64,000 nucleotides of DNA from an uncultured Phycisphaerales bacterium (GCA_903871935.1 CAIQIQ010000145.1:18518-82517), one strand, 5' to 3'. Shown: positions 1-9,640, counted from the first letter of the stretch. A program made the numbers and translations. The notes: generated by a model not told the origin, from the sequence alone.

Positions 1-1138
1 GGATGCCCGAGAGTTGGCGGATGATGATCGCCATGGTTGGACCTGCCACGGTACCGATGAAGCCGCCCAGCACCGAAAGCACAACGGTCTCAATCAGGAA
101 CTGGCCGACGATCTGACGTTTCTTGGCGCCGATGGCGCGGCGGATGCCGATCTCGCGGATGCGCTCGGTGACAGAGGCGAGCATGATATTCATGATGCCG
201 ATGCCGCCGACGAGCAGCGATATCCCGGCAATTGAACCGAGCGTCCAGTTCCAGATGCGCTGTTGTGCCTCGGCCTGGCGCAGCAGCGTCAGCGGCACAC
301 TCATCTTGTAGTCCTTCTTCTTGTGGAAGACTTCGAGCATGCGGGTAACGCCCGCGGCGACTAACTCAACATCCTTCTGGTCGCGAACCTGGACGATCAT
401 CTTGTTCAGCTCGATCAATTCGCGTTCCTGGCCGCCGCTGGTGCGTTTGACGTTGTAGTCACCGAACCGCTCCCGGGCGAGCGCGATCGGGATATAGGCG
501 TCGACAGATTCATCGGGCGTCTGGAAGTCCGAACCCGCCGAACCGGCTTCGCTCTGAACTATGCCGACAACCTGGAACGCCTGGCCGCCAATGGTGATGT
601 TCTGGCCGATCACGTCATTGTTGGCCAGCAGCCGGCGGGCGCCGATCTCGGTCAGCACCACCACAGCGCTGGCCTGGTCGATGTCCTGGTGAGTCATGGT
701 CCGGCCGGCGATCAGCGGACGCTGGACGAGCGCGAACCATTCCGGACTGGTTCCGACGAGGCGAAGATCCATAGCGCGATCGTTGAGGCGACCCTCGCGA
801 CGAAGCGTCTTTGCCGGGACAACCCGCTCAACGGCAGGAAAGCTGTTGCGGATACGCTGCTCGTCATCATACGCCAGGCCATACATGCTCAGGCGTGAGC
901 GCTGGGCCTGCACGTCTTCGTCGACGGGCTTCATCGCGTCGATGATGATATTGGTTGAGCCGAGTTTGCGGATCTGGTCCAGCGCCTGGCGGCTTGCGCC
1001 CTCGCCAACGGAAAGCATCGCGATCACGGAACCGACTCCGAAGACCACGCCCAGCATGGTCAGCAGCGACCGCATCTTGTGAAGCAGCAGCGTCTTGACG
1101 CCCAGTCGAACATGTCGGATGAGGCGAATCTGGCGCAT
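1..1138 (-). CDS. MacB-type ABC transporter permease (C-terminus cut by window edge)
   Basis: About 379 codons are visible, read by hand from the reverse strand; the 3' end lies outside the window. The N-terminus has a first membrane helix (about residues 24-45, including GVGSVIAMLSVGEGA). A long periplasmic MacB-like region follows, then an FtsX domain from about residue 300 with GGIGIMNIMLASVTERIREIG. In the family this is the inner-membrane subunit that works with a MacB ATPase, a periplasmic adaptor and a TolC duct to export substrates; the substrate cannot be told here. The ATG lies one base after the stop of the ATPase gene, so the two are surely co-transcribed. It is the last visible gene of a four-gene export operon. 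In MacB proper the ATPase is fused to the permease; here it is separate, as in LolCD/YknYZ-like systems. Confidence 0.9.
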   Translation of the reverse strand, partial: MRQIRLIRHVRLGVKTLLLHKMRSLLTMLGVVFGVGSVIAMLSVGEGASRQALDQIRKLGSTNIIIDAMKPVDEDVQAQRSRLSMYGLAYDDEQRIRNSFPAVERVVPAKTLRREGRLNDRAMDLRLVGTSPEWFALVQRPLIAGRTMTHQDIDQASAVVVLTEIGARRLLANNDVIGQNITIGGQAFQVVGIVQSEAGSAGSDFQTPDESVDAYIPIALARERFGDYNVKRTSGGQERELIELNKMIVQVRDQKDVELVAAGVTRMLEVFHKKKDYKMSVPLTLLRQAEAQQRIWNWTLGSIAGISLLVGGIGIMNIMLASVTERIREIGIRRAIGAKKRQIVGQFLIETVVLSVLGGFIGTVAGPTMAIIIRQLSGI

Positions 1139-1139
1139 G

Positions 1140-1856
1140 TCATTCCACCCGGTCTATCTTGCCATCCTTCATATGCAGACGCTGGCGGGCATTGAGGGCA
1201 ATGTCAGCCTCATGGGTCACCATGATGATGGTCTTGCCCTGTTCGTTCAGCTCGCGAAGCAGGTGCATGATCTGATCACCGGTTGCACTGTCCAGATTGC
1301 CCGTCGGCTCGTCAGCCATAATGATGGCGGGATCGTTGGAAAGAGCCCGGGCGATAGCGACACGCTGCTGCTGACCACCGGAAAGCTCAGAGGGACGGTG
1401 GCCCAACCGATGTCCAAGGCCAACTTTCTCGGCCAATTCCGCTGCGCGGGCAGCAGCGCGCTCGGCTTCCCAGCCAAGGTAGAACAGCGGAAGTTCGATG
1501 TTCTCGCGCACCGTGAGCTGAGGGATCAGGTGGAAGCTCTGGAAGATGAAGCCCAGCCGTCGCAGGCGGAAATCAGACAACTCGTTGTCGTCCATCTCAC
1601 TGACGTCAGCGCCTTCGAGGATGTACCGGCCGCGGGTTGGGCGATCCAGGCAACCCAGCAGGTTGAGCATCGTGCTCTTGCCCGAGCCAGATGGACCCAT
1701 CAGCGCCCAGAAGGAGCCGACGTTGAGCTCAATCGAGACCCCATTGAGCGCGAAAACCTGTTCGGTTCCCATCTGGTAGATGCGATAGACATCCTCCAGG
1801 CGGACGAGGACGTCGCCGAGCTTAAGCTGGGGAAGGTCTTCAAGGATCTGGCTCAT
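1140..1856 (-). CDS. MacB/LolD-type ABC transporter ATP-binding protein
   Basis: A 238-residue ATPase, the usual length for the LolD/MacB ATPase family. Walker A GPSGSGKST is at residues 54-62, the Q-loop Gln near 106, signature LSGGQ at 158-162, Walker B IIMADEP at 178-184 and the H-loop His at 215. The reading frame stays open upstream, but that extension is low-complexity antisense of the adaptor's glycine-rich tail. The start chosen is the ATG at 1856, which overlaps the adaptor stop as ATGA and so implies translational coupling. It energises the downstream permease on the cytoplasmic side. Substrate unknown. Confidence 0.93.
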   Translation of the reverse strand: MSQILEDLPQLKLGDVLVRLEDVYRIYQMGTEQVFALNGVSIELNVGSFWALMGPSGSGKSTMLNLLGCLDRPTRGRYILEGADVSEMDDNELSDFRLRRLGFIFQSFHLIPQLTVRENIELPLFYLGWEAERAAARAAELAEKVGLGHRLGHRPSELSGGQQQRVAIARALSNDPAIIMADEPTGNLDSATGDQIMHLLRELNEQGKTIIMVTHEADIALNARQRLHMKDGKIDRVE

Positions 1857-3730
1857 TGGTTCGGCTGGCCTCCACGAGCACGGCGACCGCCTCCTCCACC
1901 GCCACCTCCACCGCCACCTCCGCCACCGCCTCCTGGACCACCGCCTCCGCCACCAACATCGCCAAATCCAACCTGTCCTCCGCCCTGCGGCCGCTGCCGC
2001 CTGCGTTCTTCGAACTGCTGGCGTTGCTCGGGAGTCATGGCTTCCATGCGTTTGCGCATCGCCTCGGCTCGCTCCTCGGGCGTCATGCTCTCCATGCGCT
2101 TGCGCATCTGATCGCGCTGTTCCGGCGTCAAACTCTGCCCATCGGCGGCCTGCGTTGCCGGAGCGAGTGCACCACCTGCAGCCGCAGCAACGGAGACCGG
2201 CTGCGGCTGCGTCGAAGCTGCCGCGACCTTCATGCCCGCCATCGCAGAGGCGGATGCCGTCGGGCCGCTGGCGACACTGATTGGGGGTGTGGCCCACACC
2301 AGGTCGCCCTCCTTCAGTCCCTCAAGCACGTGGATGCGATCACCGTTATCCAGGCCCGTTTTGACGACGTGGCGAGTCGTCTTGCCATTGGCAACCGTGT
2401 ACACGACGGGCTCGCCCTCCTCGCGAACAACCGACTGGATTGGCACCGACAGAACGTTGTCGTAGGTCTCAATGATAACCTGCGCACTGCAACTCATGCC
2501 GGTCTTCAGGGCGCTGCCATCCCCATCGAGGTTGATCTGCGTGGCATAGACCTTCAGATCCGGGTTCATCCACATCATCTGACCATCCGGCAGCGGTGCG
2601 ATCCTGGAGACCCGGCCGGTGAATGTCTTGCCAGGCAATGCATCGATTGAAACCAGCACAGGCAGACCCGGACGGATCTTGTTCAGGTTCGACTCGTGGA
2701 TCTTGATCTCGGCCATCATATCCTCCGCCGTGGGAAGATAGATCAGCTCCTGGCGTTCGCGAACGGCCGCGCCTTCGGCAAGCGGCTCCTGTCCCCTGCC
2801 CTGCCCGCTGGTGGCATAGACCACCAGGGCATCGGATGGCGAGTACATCTTGCAGCTCTCGATCATGCGCAGCGTCTTGTCGAGCTGGCTCTTAGAGCGG
2901 ACCCACTCCGATTCCTTTGCCTTCAGATCCGCGTCCGCCTGGGCCACGTCAGCCGTCGCCTTGCGCTTGGCACGCTCCAGCGCCATACTCGTTTGCGCGG
3001 CATTGCTCTTAAGCTCTTCCACCTTGCGCTTGTACTCGTAATCCTGCAGGAGTTTCAGATCGCCGTTGGCCTGATCAAAGGCAAGTTGGGCTTTCTTCAT
3101 GGCCAACTCATCTGCCTGCAGTTCGGTCTGGGAAACGTACTTCTCCGCGTAGAGAACTTTGGTCCAGCGCACCTTCTCAGCCGCACGCTGCATTTCCTCA
3201 TCGGCAATGGTGATCTTGCTCTTGGCGTCTCCAAGCAGCTTGGGGAAGTCACCATCATCGTATTTTCGCAGATCTTCTTTGGCGAACTGGGCATCGATCT
3301 CGGCCTTGGCAACATCGGCCTGCGCCTGGTTCTTGGCTACTTCCAGACTCTCGCGCGAGCGAATGAAGTTCGCTTCGGCATTCTGAACCTTGATCTGCTG
3401 GTCGATCTTCAGGTCCTGCAGCTTGCTGGAGTCAAGCTCCACCAGCAGGTCGCCCTTCTTGACGCGCGCGCCCTCCTCAACCAGGGTGATGATCGTGGTT
3501 TGCCCCTCGACCTGGCTCTTGATGATCTCCTGCTGGCGCGACTTGACTGTGCCGCGTTCGCTGACGGCAATCGCCAGCGGACCTCGAGTCACCGGGAAGG
3601 TTGGCATTATGCCTTTCCCCGATGAGGATGTGCCGGCAATTCCGGCGACCAGCGCCAACAGCGCCACCGCGCTAATCCCACCGATTATCAACCACTTCTT
3701 CTGCTTCAGTATTGAGGGAGATTTGGCCAT
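1853..3730 (-). CDS. HlyD/MacA-like periplasmic adaptor with glycine-rich tail
   Basis: A 625-residue membrane fusion protein. Residues 12-33 form one N-terminal membrane anchor. A barrel-sandwich/lipoyl half follows (GTVKSRQQEIIKSQVEG), then a long Lys/Glu/Ala-rich coiled coil, the second barrel half and a C-terminal barrel with DVLSVPIQSVV. It bridges the inner-membrane MacB pair and the TolC-like duct. The ATG at 3730 overlaps the TolC-like stop (TAATG). The last 120 residues are odd: three related blocks of the type MTPEERAEAMRKRMEAMTPE, then a nearly pure glycine run and an RRARGG end. Typical adaptors are 350-450 residues long, so this tail is an addition. Family assignment is sure; the tail function is unknown. 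Confidence 0.92.
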   Translation of the reverse strand: MAKSPSILKQKKWLIIGGISAVALLALVAGIAGTSSSGKGIMPTFPVTRGPLAIAVSERGTVKSRQQEIIKSQVEGQTTIITLVEEGARVKKGDLLVELDSSKLQDLKIDQQIKVQNAEANFIRSRESLEVAKNQAQADVAKAEIDAQFAKEDLRKYDDGDFPKLLGDAKSKITIADEEMQRAAEKVRWTKVLYAEKYVSQTELQADELAMKKAQLAFDQANGDLKLLQDYEYKRKVEELKSNAAQTSMALERAKRKATADVAQADADLKAKESEWVRSKSQLDKTLRMIESCKMYSPSDALVVYATSGQGRGQEPLAEGAAVRERQELIYLPTAEDMMAEIKIHESNLNKIRPGLPVLVSIDALPGKTFTGRVSRIAPLPDGQMMWMNPDLKVYATQINLDGDGSALKTGMSCSAQVIIETYDNVLSVPIQSVVREEGEPVVYTVANGKTTRHVVKTGLDNGDRIHVLEGLKEGDLVWATPPISVASGPTASASAMAGMKVAAASTQPQPVSVAAAAGGALAPATQAADGQSLTPEQRDQMRKRMESMTPEERAEAMRKRMEAMTPEQRQQFEERRRQRPQGGGQVGFGDVGGGGGGPGGGGGGGGGGGGGGGGRRARGGQPNQ

Positions 3731-5655
3731 TATTTCTGCTCCTGCAGGCCTGAGGCGGCGTATTCCCGCCACAGCCCATCAGAGTTGACTTCCAGAACGC
3801 CCATGTCACGTTGCAGCGACAATTCCGCGAGACGGTAACTGATCAGTGCCGTAGTCAGATCATTCTGCGCCTGCACCAGCGAATCCTGCGCATCGAGCAC
3901 ATCACGGATCTGGGCCCGGCCGGCATCGAGAAAAAGGTTCGTACTATCAACCCGCTTCTGGGCGACAGCAACCGACTTGGACTGGATGCGGATTTGTTCA
4001 CTCGCCAGCAGCAGGTCCGCCAGATCGGCTCGCACATCGGCTTTGATCTGATCCTCCAATTGCTGCTGATCACGTGCCGCGCCATCGAGATTCAGCAGGC
4101 TGATGCGATATGCGTTGCGCTCGGCAACGCGATCCAGGGGCAGATCCAGCAGCAGGTTACCAGAATAGATCGCGGTGTCGGTGCGTATACCGATGTCGGC
4201 ACTTCTGGCCGACCCAATCGCATTCTCTCGTCCGCCACCTACGGTCCTGCCCGTAAGCGTCAGCCCGGCCTGCAGGGCATTGGCCGCCACGCGCACCTTG
4301 CGCTGGGCATCAAATACATTACCGATTCGCACCTGCAGGTCCGGCCGATTCTTCAGTGCCATCGCCACTGCCTGGTCCTCATGCATATCAATCAAGCCGC
4401 CACCTTTGCGCACGACCGGAGCCAGTGGCTCAGTCATCGCGTCGGTGACAGGCTGCGTCGTCGGTACGGTGGGCTCCGTAGTGGCCACCGCAGCAGCCTC
4501 GGGTTCGACAAAGCGATCGATGGCGTCCATCAGCTTTTTCATGTCGGCCGGATCGAGAGAGATCTCGGCATCCGGAGGGAGGCCCAGCAGTATCTTGAAT
4601 GTGTCCAGGCGTTTGCCAAGGGTGGACTGAGCCTGAATCCAGCGACTGCGCGAGGTCAACTCCTGTTGCACCGATCGATCCACATCGATCTGCGTCAGCC
4701 GTCCGGCATCGGCTTGGCGGCGGGCCCGGCGGGTGGACGAAATCGCGCGCCGGTATGCCGCATCAGCATTCTTGATCTGATCATATTGCGAAAGCAGGTT
4801 CAGGTATTGCTGGCCTACACTCACGGCAAACGTACGTTTGTACTGCTGGAAGTTCAGCAAGTCGTACGCCAGAGTGCGTTCGGCCTGGATCACCGGCTCC
4901 ATGACGACGTACTCACCGCCTCCCTTTAGCAGCTCGGCGCTGATGCTCGCATCGTACCCCACAGCCCGGGACGTTTCCTGGCCACCCGTGAGTAGCTTGA
5001 CGACATCGACGGTCATCGCTCCAGCCAGAGTCATGCCATTGGCAAAACGCTGGCTCACGCCAAGTTTGGAACTCCCGATGACGCCGGTCTCGTTGCGCGT
5101 CTCATTGACGCCATTGTTATTGATGGTTGCCGAACTGTTGACGACCGTCCCACCCACCTGCCCGCTGAAGATCGGCCGAAAATCGTTCCAGGCAAGGTCC
5201 ACGTTCAGAGCATCAATGAAGATCTGGTCCTTCTGGTCCTGATACTGGCGGCTGTTCGCCGCTCCGATCTGAAGGGCGTCAAGGATACTGATCCGCAGAG
5301 TAGTTGTGCTCTGAGTAGTTGGACGCGTCGAGGGCCGCGTGCCAGGCCCCTCCGGCCAATCCTTAAGGGGCTTAACATCATGCACATTCACCGAGGCATC
5401 GGTTGAATGGACGAGTTTCTGATCCAACATCAGCCGTCGGCGCAGCGTCTGTGCCGGCGTCTCGACGGTAAACGCCTCTTCCTTGCCGAAGGTCTCTTTC
5501 TGCTTGGCATGTATGGCTTCCATGGCCACCTTATCGGCATCCTTGTGATACGATGAGTCCGACTTGCATCCTATTCCTGGCGCAAGAGTTACGGCGATGC
5601 CGAGACCCACCATCACCACCTTATGATGTCCACACGCGCGCAGATTCATATTCAC
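3730..5655 (-). CDS. TolC-like outer membrane efflux protein
   Basis: A 641-residue outer membrane factor, longer than the usual 420-500 residues because of a roughly 120-residue N-terminal extension. An N-terminal hydrophobic signal ends in a weak lipobox-like GIGC, so it may be a lipoprotein like other OMFs. Two OEP-type helical repeats are visible; RRARRQADAGRLTQIDV and the corresponding second-half SVAVAQKRVDSTNLFLDAG are typical OMF coiled-coil motifs. A Thr/Pro-rich linker sits between the halves. It is first in the operon and supplies the outer-membrane exit duct. The start is a GTG at 5655 with an in-frame ATG at 5649; a TAAGGG stretch fits the GTG better. Confidence 0.9.
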   Translation of the reverse strand: MNMNLRACGHHKVVMVGLGIAVTLAPGIGCKSDSSYHKDADKVAMEAIHAKQKETFGKEEAFTVETPAQTLRRRLMLDQKLVHSTDASVNVHDVKPLKDWPEGPGTRPSTRPTTQSTTTLRISILDALQIGAANSRQYQDQKDQIFIDALNVDLAWNDFRPIFSGQVGGTVVNSSATINNNGVNETRNETGVIGSSKLGVSQRFANGMTLAGAMTVDVVKLLTGGQETSRAVGYDASISAELLKGGGEYVVMEPVIQAERTLAYDLLNFQQYKRTFAVSVGQQYLNLLSQYDQIKNADAAYRRAISSTRRARRQADAGRLTQIDVDRSVQQELTSRSRWIQAQSTLGKRLDTFKILLGLPPDAEISLDPADMKKLMDAIDRFVEPEAAAVATTEPTVPTTQPVTDAMTEPLAPVVRKGGGLIDMHEDQAVAMALKNRPDLQVRIGNVFDAQRKVRVAANALQAGLTLTGRTVGGGRENAIGSARSADIGIRTDTAIYSGNLLLDLPLDRVAERNAYRISLLNLDGAARDQQQLEDQIKADVRADLADLLLASEQIRIQSKSVAVAQKRVDSTNLFLDAGRAQIRDVLDAQDSLVQAQNDLTTALISYRLAELSLQRDMGVLEVNSDGLWREYAASGLQEQK

Positions 5656-5804
5656 AGCCCTTACGTTACTGTCTTAGTTGCAGTCGGGGCAGAGTATATT
5701 CCCTTTTGCCTCCCATGGGGAGGGGATGCTGGCGCAATGCTGGAAACAGCGCCTCGCCTCCGCTAACTTACGCCTTGAAGAGTAATCCGGGAGATCTGCA
5801 ACCT
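5656..5804. promoter_or_regulatory. Divergent intergenic region, export operon / UDP-xylose synthase
   Basis: This 149-bp gap separates the divergent starts of the export operon (minus) and the decarboxylase gene (plus), so both promoters should lie here. A TATACT hexamer on the minus strand near 5693 could be a -10 element, but no matching -35 was found. No operator palindrome is evident. Confidence 0.3.
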
Positions 5805-6815
5805 ATGTCTCAGACACTCAAACGCATCCTCGTTACCGGTGGCGCCGGGTTCTTGGGATCGCATCTCTGCGACCGCCTTGTCGCCCAGGGACACGATGTC
5901 ATCTGCCTCGATAACTTCTTCACCAGCCAGAAGCAGAATATTCGCCACCTGCTGGGCAAATCGAACTTTGAGCTGATCCGCCATGATGTGATCGAACCCA
6001 TTATGCTTGAGGTCGATCAGATCTATAACCTCGCCTGCCCTGCTTCTCCCGTCCACTATCAATACAACGCCGTAAAAACGATCAAGACCAGCGTCATGGG
6101 CGCGATGAACATGCTGGGCCTGGCCAAACGCGTCAAGGCAACCATCCTGCAGGCTTCCACCAGCGAGATCTATGGTGAACCGACGATCCACCCGCAACCG
6201 GAGAGTTACTGGGGCAACGTGAACCCGATCGGTCTGCGCTCGTGCTACGACGAGGGCAAACGTTGCGCTGAGGCGCTGTTCTTCGACTATCACCGCATGG
6301 ACCAGGTCGATATCCGCGTGATCCGCATCTTCAACACCTATGGCCCGCGGATGCATCCGTACGATGGCCGGGTCGTCTCCAATTTCATCATCCAGGCCAT
6401 CACCGGCCAGGACATTACCATGTATGGCGATGGATCGCAGACACGCTCGTTCTGTTATATGGATGACCTGCTCAACGGCATGGAAAAGATGATGAACAAT
6501 GAGCAGCGGTTCATCGGGCCCGTGAATATCGGCAATCCTGGTGAGTTCACGATGAAGCAGCTCGCAGAAATGGTCATCGAGCTGACCGGCTCCAAGAGCA
6601 AGATCATCTACATGCCCCGGCCGGCTGACGACCCGACCCAGCGCAAACCCGACATTACCCTTGCTCGAGAAAAACTGGGCTGGGAGCCTGAGGTCCCACT
6701 ACGCAAGGGACTGCAGAAGACAATTGACTACTTCAAGAGCCTGAACCTTGCGGATTTCCGCAAGCCGACCGATTCTACCGCCCATAAGAGAATGGGAATG
6801 TATTTCAAAGCATGA
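5805..6815 (+). CDS. uxs: UDP-glucuronate decarboxylase (UDP-xylose synthase)
   Basis: A 336-residue extended short-chain dehydrogenase that converts UDP-glucuronate to UDP-xylose with bound NAD+, in the cytoplasm. The Rossmann motif TGGAGFLG is at residues 11-18. The catalytic triad is in STSE (118-121) and YDEGK (Tyr148, Lys152). NTYGPRMHPYDGRVVSNFI and DGSQTRSFCYMDD are hallmarks of the UXS branch rather than GalE or RmlB. The frame extends upstream, but the family N-terminus begins at the ATG at 5805. UDP-xylose feeds surface glycan synthesis. Neighbouring genes do not extend the pathway. Confidence 0.95.
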   Translation: MSQTLKRILVTGGAGFLGSHLCDRLVAQGHDVICLDNFFTSQKQNIRHLLGKSNFELIRHDVIEPIMLEVDQIYNLACPASPVHYQYNAVKTIKTSVMGAMNMLGLAKRVKATILQASTSEIYGEPTIHPQPESYWGNVNPIGLRSCYDEGKRCAEALFFDYHRMDQVDIRVIRIFNTYGPRMHPYDGRVVSNFIIQAITGQDITMYGDGSQTRSFCYMDDLLNGMEKMMNNEQRFIGPVNIGNPGEFTMKQLAEMVIELTGSKSKIIYMPRPADDPTQRKPDITLAREKLGWEPEVPLRKGLQKTIDYFKSLNLADFRKPTDSTAHKRMGMYFKA

Positions 6816-6893
6816 AGAAGGAAAGAGGATGTCAGAAGGCACGTTGATCTTCCCATCGCAATTTTAGCCTTCCGATTTCATCTTTTGCTCAAT

Positions 6894-8012
6894 ATGGCCA
6901 AAGACTCTCGTATCTCGGTTTCCTCGCTGCTGCTGCTTCTGACGATCTTTCTTCTGCTGGGATATCAGATCTCCAAATGGACGGCAGGGCTGTTCCGCAG
7001 CCCGGCCTTGGAGGAACGGATTGTCACTGCACGCGGCAATCTTGCCGATGATGAGAAAACAACGATCTCGCTGTTCAAGAACGCGTCGCCATCAGTCGTA
7101 TATATCACAACCGTGACGGAACGCGTCGACTTCCGAACCCTCAACGTCCTGCAGGTGCCAAAAGGAACCGGATCGGGATTCGTCTGGGATGATGCGGGCA
7201 ATATCGTCACCAACTACCATGTTGTGGAAGGCACGGCTGGCGCGCGGGTCACACTCTCCAACCACAAGACTTACCCGGCCACCAACGTGTGGGCATCCCC
7301 TGAAGATGACCTGGCAGTGGTGCGGATCAACGCTCCGCGCGAGGAACTGATCCCAATTGTAGTGGGAAGCAGCTCGGACCTTCAGGTGGGCCAGAAGGTC
7401 TTCGCGATCGGTGACCCCTTTGGTCTTGATCAGACCTTGACCACCGGCATCGTATCAGCCTTAGGGCGGACGATCGAACCGTCCAACGGCCACCCGATTT
7501 TCAACGCCATTCAGACCGATGCCGCCATCAATCCAGGAAATTCCGGTGGGCCCCTGCTGGATTCGGCCGGCCGCCTGATCGGTGTCAACACCGCGATCTT
7601 CGGCGAAACGAATGCGGGTATCGGATTTGCCATACCGGTCGATACGGTGAACCGGATTGTCTCGCAACTGATCGCCAATGGTAAGGTGGTTCGGCCAGAC
7701 TCAGGCATTCGGACTTCCGAGGCTTTCAGCCGTTCGATCACCCGGCGATTGGGAATCACCGGTGTGGTGGTCCTGGAAGTGGAACCTGGCTCGCCGGCCG
7801 AAAAGGCGGGCCTGCGCCCAACCCGGCGTCTGTCCAACGGCACATTATCCGGGGATATTGTTTTGTCAGTTGGTGGAACGCGCGTAGATTCCATTGAAGA
7901 TCTCAACCGCGCATTTGAGACCTGCAAGCCGGGACAGAAAGTGCCCTTAGACGTACTAAGGAATGGCAAACAGCAAACCCTGGAACTGGAGGCAACTGCA
8001 CCTCCCCGATAA
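6894..8012 (+). CDS. HtrA/DegS-like trypsin-type serine protease with one PDZ domain
   Basis: A 372-residue envelope protease. Residues 10-25 form a membrane anchor or uncleaved signal. The catalytic triad reads His109 (TNYHVVEG), Asp139 (PEDDLAVV) and Ser217 (NPGNSGGP). A single C-terminal PDZ domain follows (GVVVLEVEPGSPAEKAGLRP). The length and single PDZ fit DegS/HtrA rather than two-PDZ DegP. In this family the PDZ senses misfolded proteins and the protease acts in quality control or regulated proteolysis. The ATG at 6894 is preferred over an upstream TTG at 6885. It lies 78 bases after uxs. Confidence 0.9.
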   Translation: MAKDSRISVSSLLLLLTIFLLLGYQISKWTAGLFRSPALEERIVTARGNLADDEKTTISLFKNASPSVVYITTVTERVDFRTLNVLQVPKGTGSGFVWDDAGNIVTNYHVVEGTAGARVTLSNHKTYPATNVWASPEDDLAVVRINAPREELIPIVVGSSSDLQVGQKVFAIGDPFGLDQTLTTGIVSALGRTIEPSNGHPIFNAIQTDAAINPGNSGGPLLDSAGRLIGVNTAIFGETNAGIGFAIPVDTVNRIVSQLIANGKVVRPDSGIRTSEAFSRSITRRLGITGVVVLEVEPGSPAEKAGLRPTRRLSNGTLSGDIVLSVGGTRVDSIEDLNRAFETCKPGQKVPLDVLRNGKQQTLELEATAPPR

Positions 8013-8075
8013 GATGAGATGGCACGCTGACAAAGTCTATGCCATTGGGAACGCATATTTGGAGCAGCGGACATC

Positions 8076-9047
8076 ATGGGCACGAGTGAATATGGGCAAT
8101 TCACGTGTGAGTTCTGTGGCAAACCTTATCCGTGGAAGCCACAGTTTGCGGGCAAAAAGGTGCGCTGTGAATGTGGCGAGGTGATCGTTGCGCCGGATCA
8201 GCCTCCCGCCTCGCACCACCAATCCAACGACTTTGAAGAATACGACCTTGCCGATGAGCCGACGCCGGCGAACAAGCCCGGCACGCCGATGGCGAATTCC
8301 CCGACCCCCACGAAACTCGTTCACAATGGCGGCGCCGACGAGCACCCGCTCCCGCCCCCAAGATCGAAGCCGCGGGCGCCCGCTCACTCCACACCAGCCG
8401 CAACCAGCCCTACCCTCGCCTATCAGCCAGCCCCCAATTCACGCCAGCAGCCAAACGCCAGGGGGAATTTCGCCAACCAGATCGGCGGCGCACCCTGGAG
8501 GGAGATCTATCTCCCCGGCGGGCTCGTGCTGCTGAGCCTGGTCATGAACATCATACTGTTCGCGCGCCTGACCGGAGGCAATCCATCGGTGGGTCATGTC
8601 CTGCTGCCGTTGGGGTTGGCCCTGCTCTTCAACCTGATTCTGAGTTTCACCGGCGTCCTGCTGGTATCCAGATGGTTTGAGATCAGTTTCGGGCATCCCG
8701 GCACTGCCATCCTGAAGCTCTCAGCGATTGTCCTGGTCCCTTCAGCACTCGCCGGGTTTGCAGCGTTGGCGCTCGGCTCGGCAGACGTCTGGACGATGAT
8801 GGGCGTCCGCCTGATCATCGTTATGCCAATGACGATAATCGGTCTTGTCGTCCTGTTTAGTCTGGCGTTGGATGAGGCGTTCTACTGCATGGCGGTGATC
8901 TATCTGGTTACCCAGTGGGCAACACTCTTCCTCGTCTCCGCGATAGCCACAGAGCCCAGTGACTCCAACACAGCGGCCGCCACGGTATTGCAAGCCGGCA
9001 CCAGGCCAACCACTGATGAGGCTGAGACGAAGCCGCAGGCGCCGTAG
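8076..9047 (+). CDS. Zinc-ribbon membrane protein of unknown function
   Basis: 323 residues. Residues 9-35 hold CEFC and CECG pairs that should bind one zinc ion. A long Pro/Ser/Thr/Ala-rich linker (about 45-135) leads to four predicted membrane helices from about residue 148 to 275, the first including GGLVLLSLVMNIILFARL. The tail is low-complexity. This design (cytoplasmic zinc ribbon, disordered linker, helix bundle) is common in planctomycetes, but no function can be given. It follows the protease gene by 63 bases and may be co-transcribed. Confidence 0.8.
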   Translation: MGTSEYGQFTCEFCGKPYPWKPQFAGKKVRCECGEVIVAPDQPPASHHQSNDFEEYDLADEPTPANKPGTPMANSPTPTKLVHNGGADEHPLPPPRSKPRAPAHSTPAATSPTLAYQPAPNSRQQPNARGNFANQIGGAPWREIYLPGGLVLLSLVMNIILFARLTGGNPSVGHVLLPLGLALLFNLILSFTGVLLVSRWFEISFGHPGTAILKLSAIVLVPSALAGFAALALGSADVWTMMGVRLIIVMPMTIIGLVVLFSLALDEAFYCMAVIYLVTQWATLFLVSAIATEPSDSNTAAATVLQAGTRPTTDEAETKPQAP

Positions 9048-9157
9048 GCAAAAACATCACAAGGACTAGCCAAAACGCCCCGGATGTGGTTAGATCACCC
9101 TTCGACCGGCCTCATGGATGCCGTTGCCGCCGGCCGGAAACGCAAAAGGAATTGCCT

Positions 9158-9640
9158 ATGACTACAACCAAGCGCTGCTCACTTGCCATCGTGGCTACCG
9201 CCCTGCTCATCACCGGATGCGAGACGAACTCCTCCCGGCTTGTTCCCAATCCCGATCGTGATCTGAACAAGTCGATGGCGAAATTCAGTGCCGATGCCGC
9301 CGCGCGCAAGTATCCCACCACCGAACCATCGCCGGTTGCCACCACCTCACCTACGCAATTGGAGCGAGCTCCCTTCCGCGGGGAAGTCGATTACCAGCTC
9401 CGCGTGATCAACATTGTGAATCTGTCTGATACAGCGTGGAACGATGTCGAGGTGTGGGCAAACGGCAAGTACGTCTGCTTCGTGCCCACCTTCCCGGCCA
9501 GGATGCAGCGAGGAATCGCCTTCCGCATCCTCTTCTCACCCGATGGCGACCGCCCGCCCCTCAAAGGGCTTTGGCTGAAGAAGGTCGAACTGCTGAAGGA
9601 TGGCGTGATCTACCCAGTCCCCATCTTCGCCGCCGACTAA
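9158..9640 (+). CDS. Small putative lipoprotein
   Basis: 160 residues. A signal peptide ends in the lipobox LLITGC (Cys near residue 20), so it should be lipid-anchored. After a Thr/Pro-rich linker comes a compact beta-rich domain (YQLRVINIVNLSDTAWNDVEVWANGKYV) ending at the stop. An AAAAGGA ribosome binding site precedes the ATG at 9158, which beats the in-frame GTG or ATG further upstream. No characterised family was recognised. The sorting signal is clear; the function is unknown. Confidence 0.78.
   Translation: MTTTKRCSLAIVATALLITGCETNSSRLVPNPDRDLNKSMAKFSADAAARKYPTTEPSPVATTSPTQLERAPFRGEVDYQLRVINIVNLSDTAWNDVEVWANGKYVCFVPTFPARMQRGIAFRILFSPDGDRPPLKGLWLKKVELLKDGVIYPVPIFAAD

Noticed and set aside
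1095..2111. Plus-strand frame with a long poly-proline stretch
   Set aside because: It is antisense to the ABC ATPase and the adaptor's glycine tail; the proline run is only the complement of glycine codons.
5553..5804. N-terminal extension of the UDP-glucuronate decarboxylase
   Set aside because: The frame is open, but the extra 84 residues overlap the divergent TolC-like gene and the intergenic region, and the Rossmann fold begins right after the ATG at 5805.
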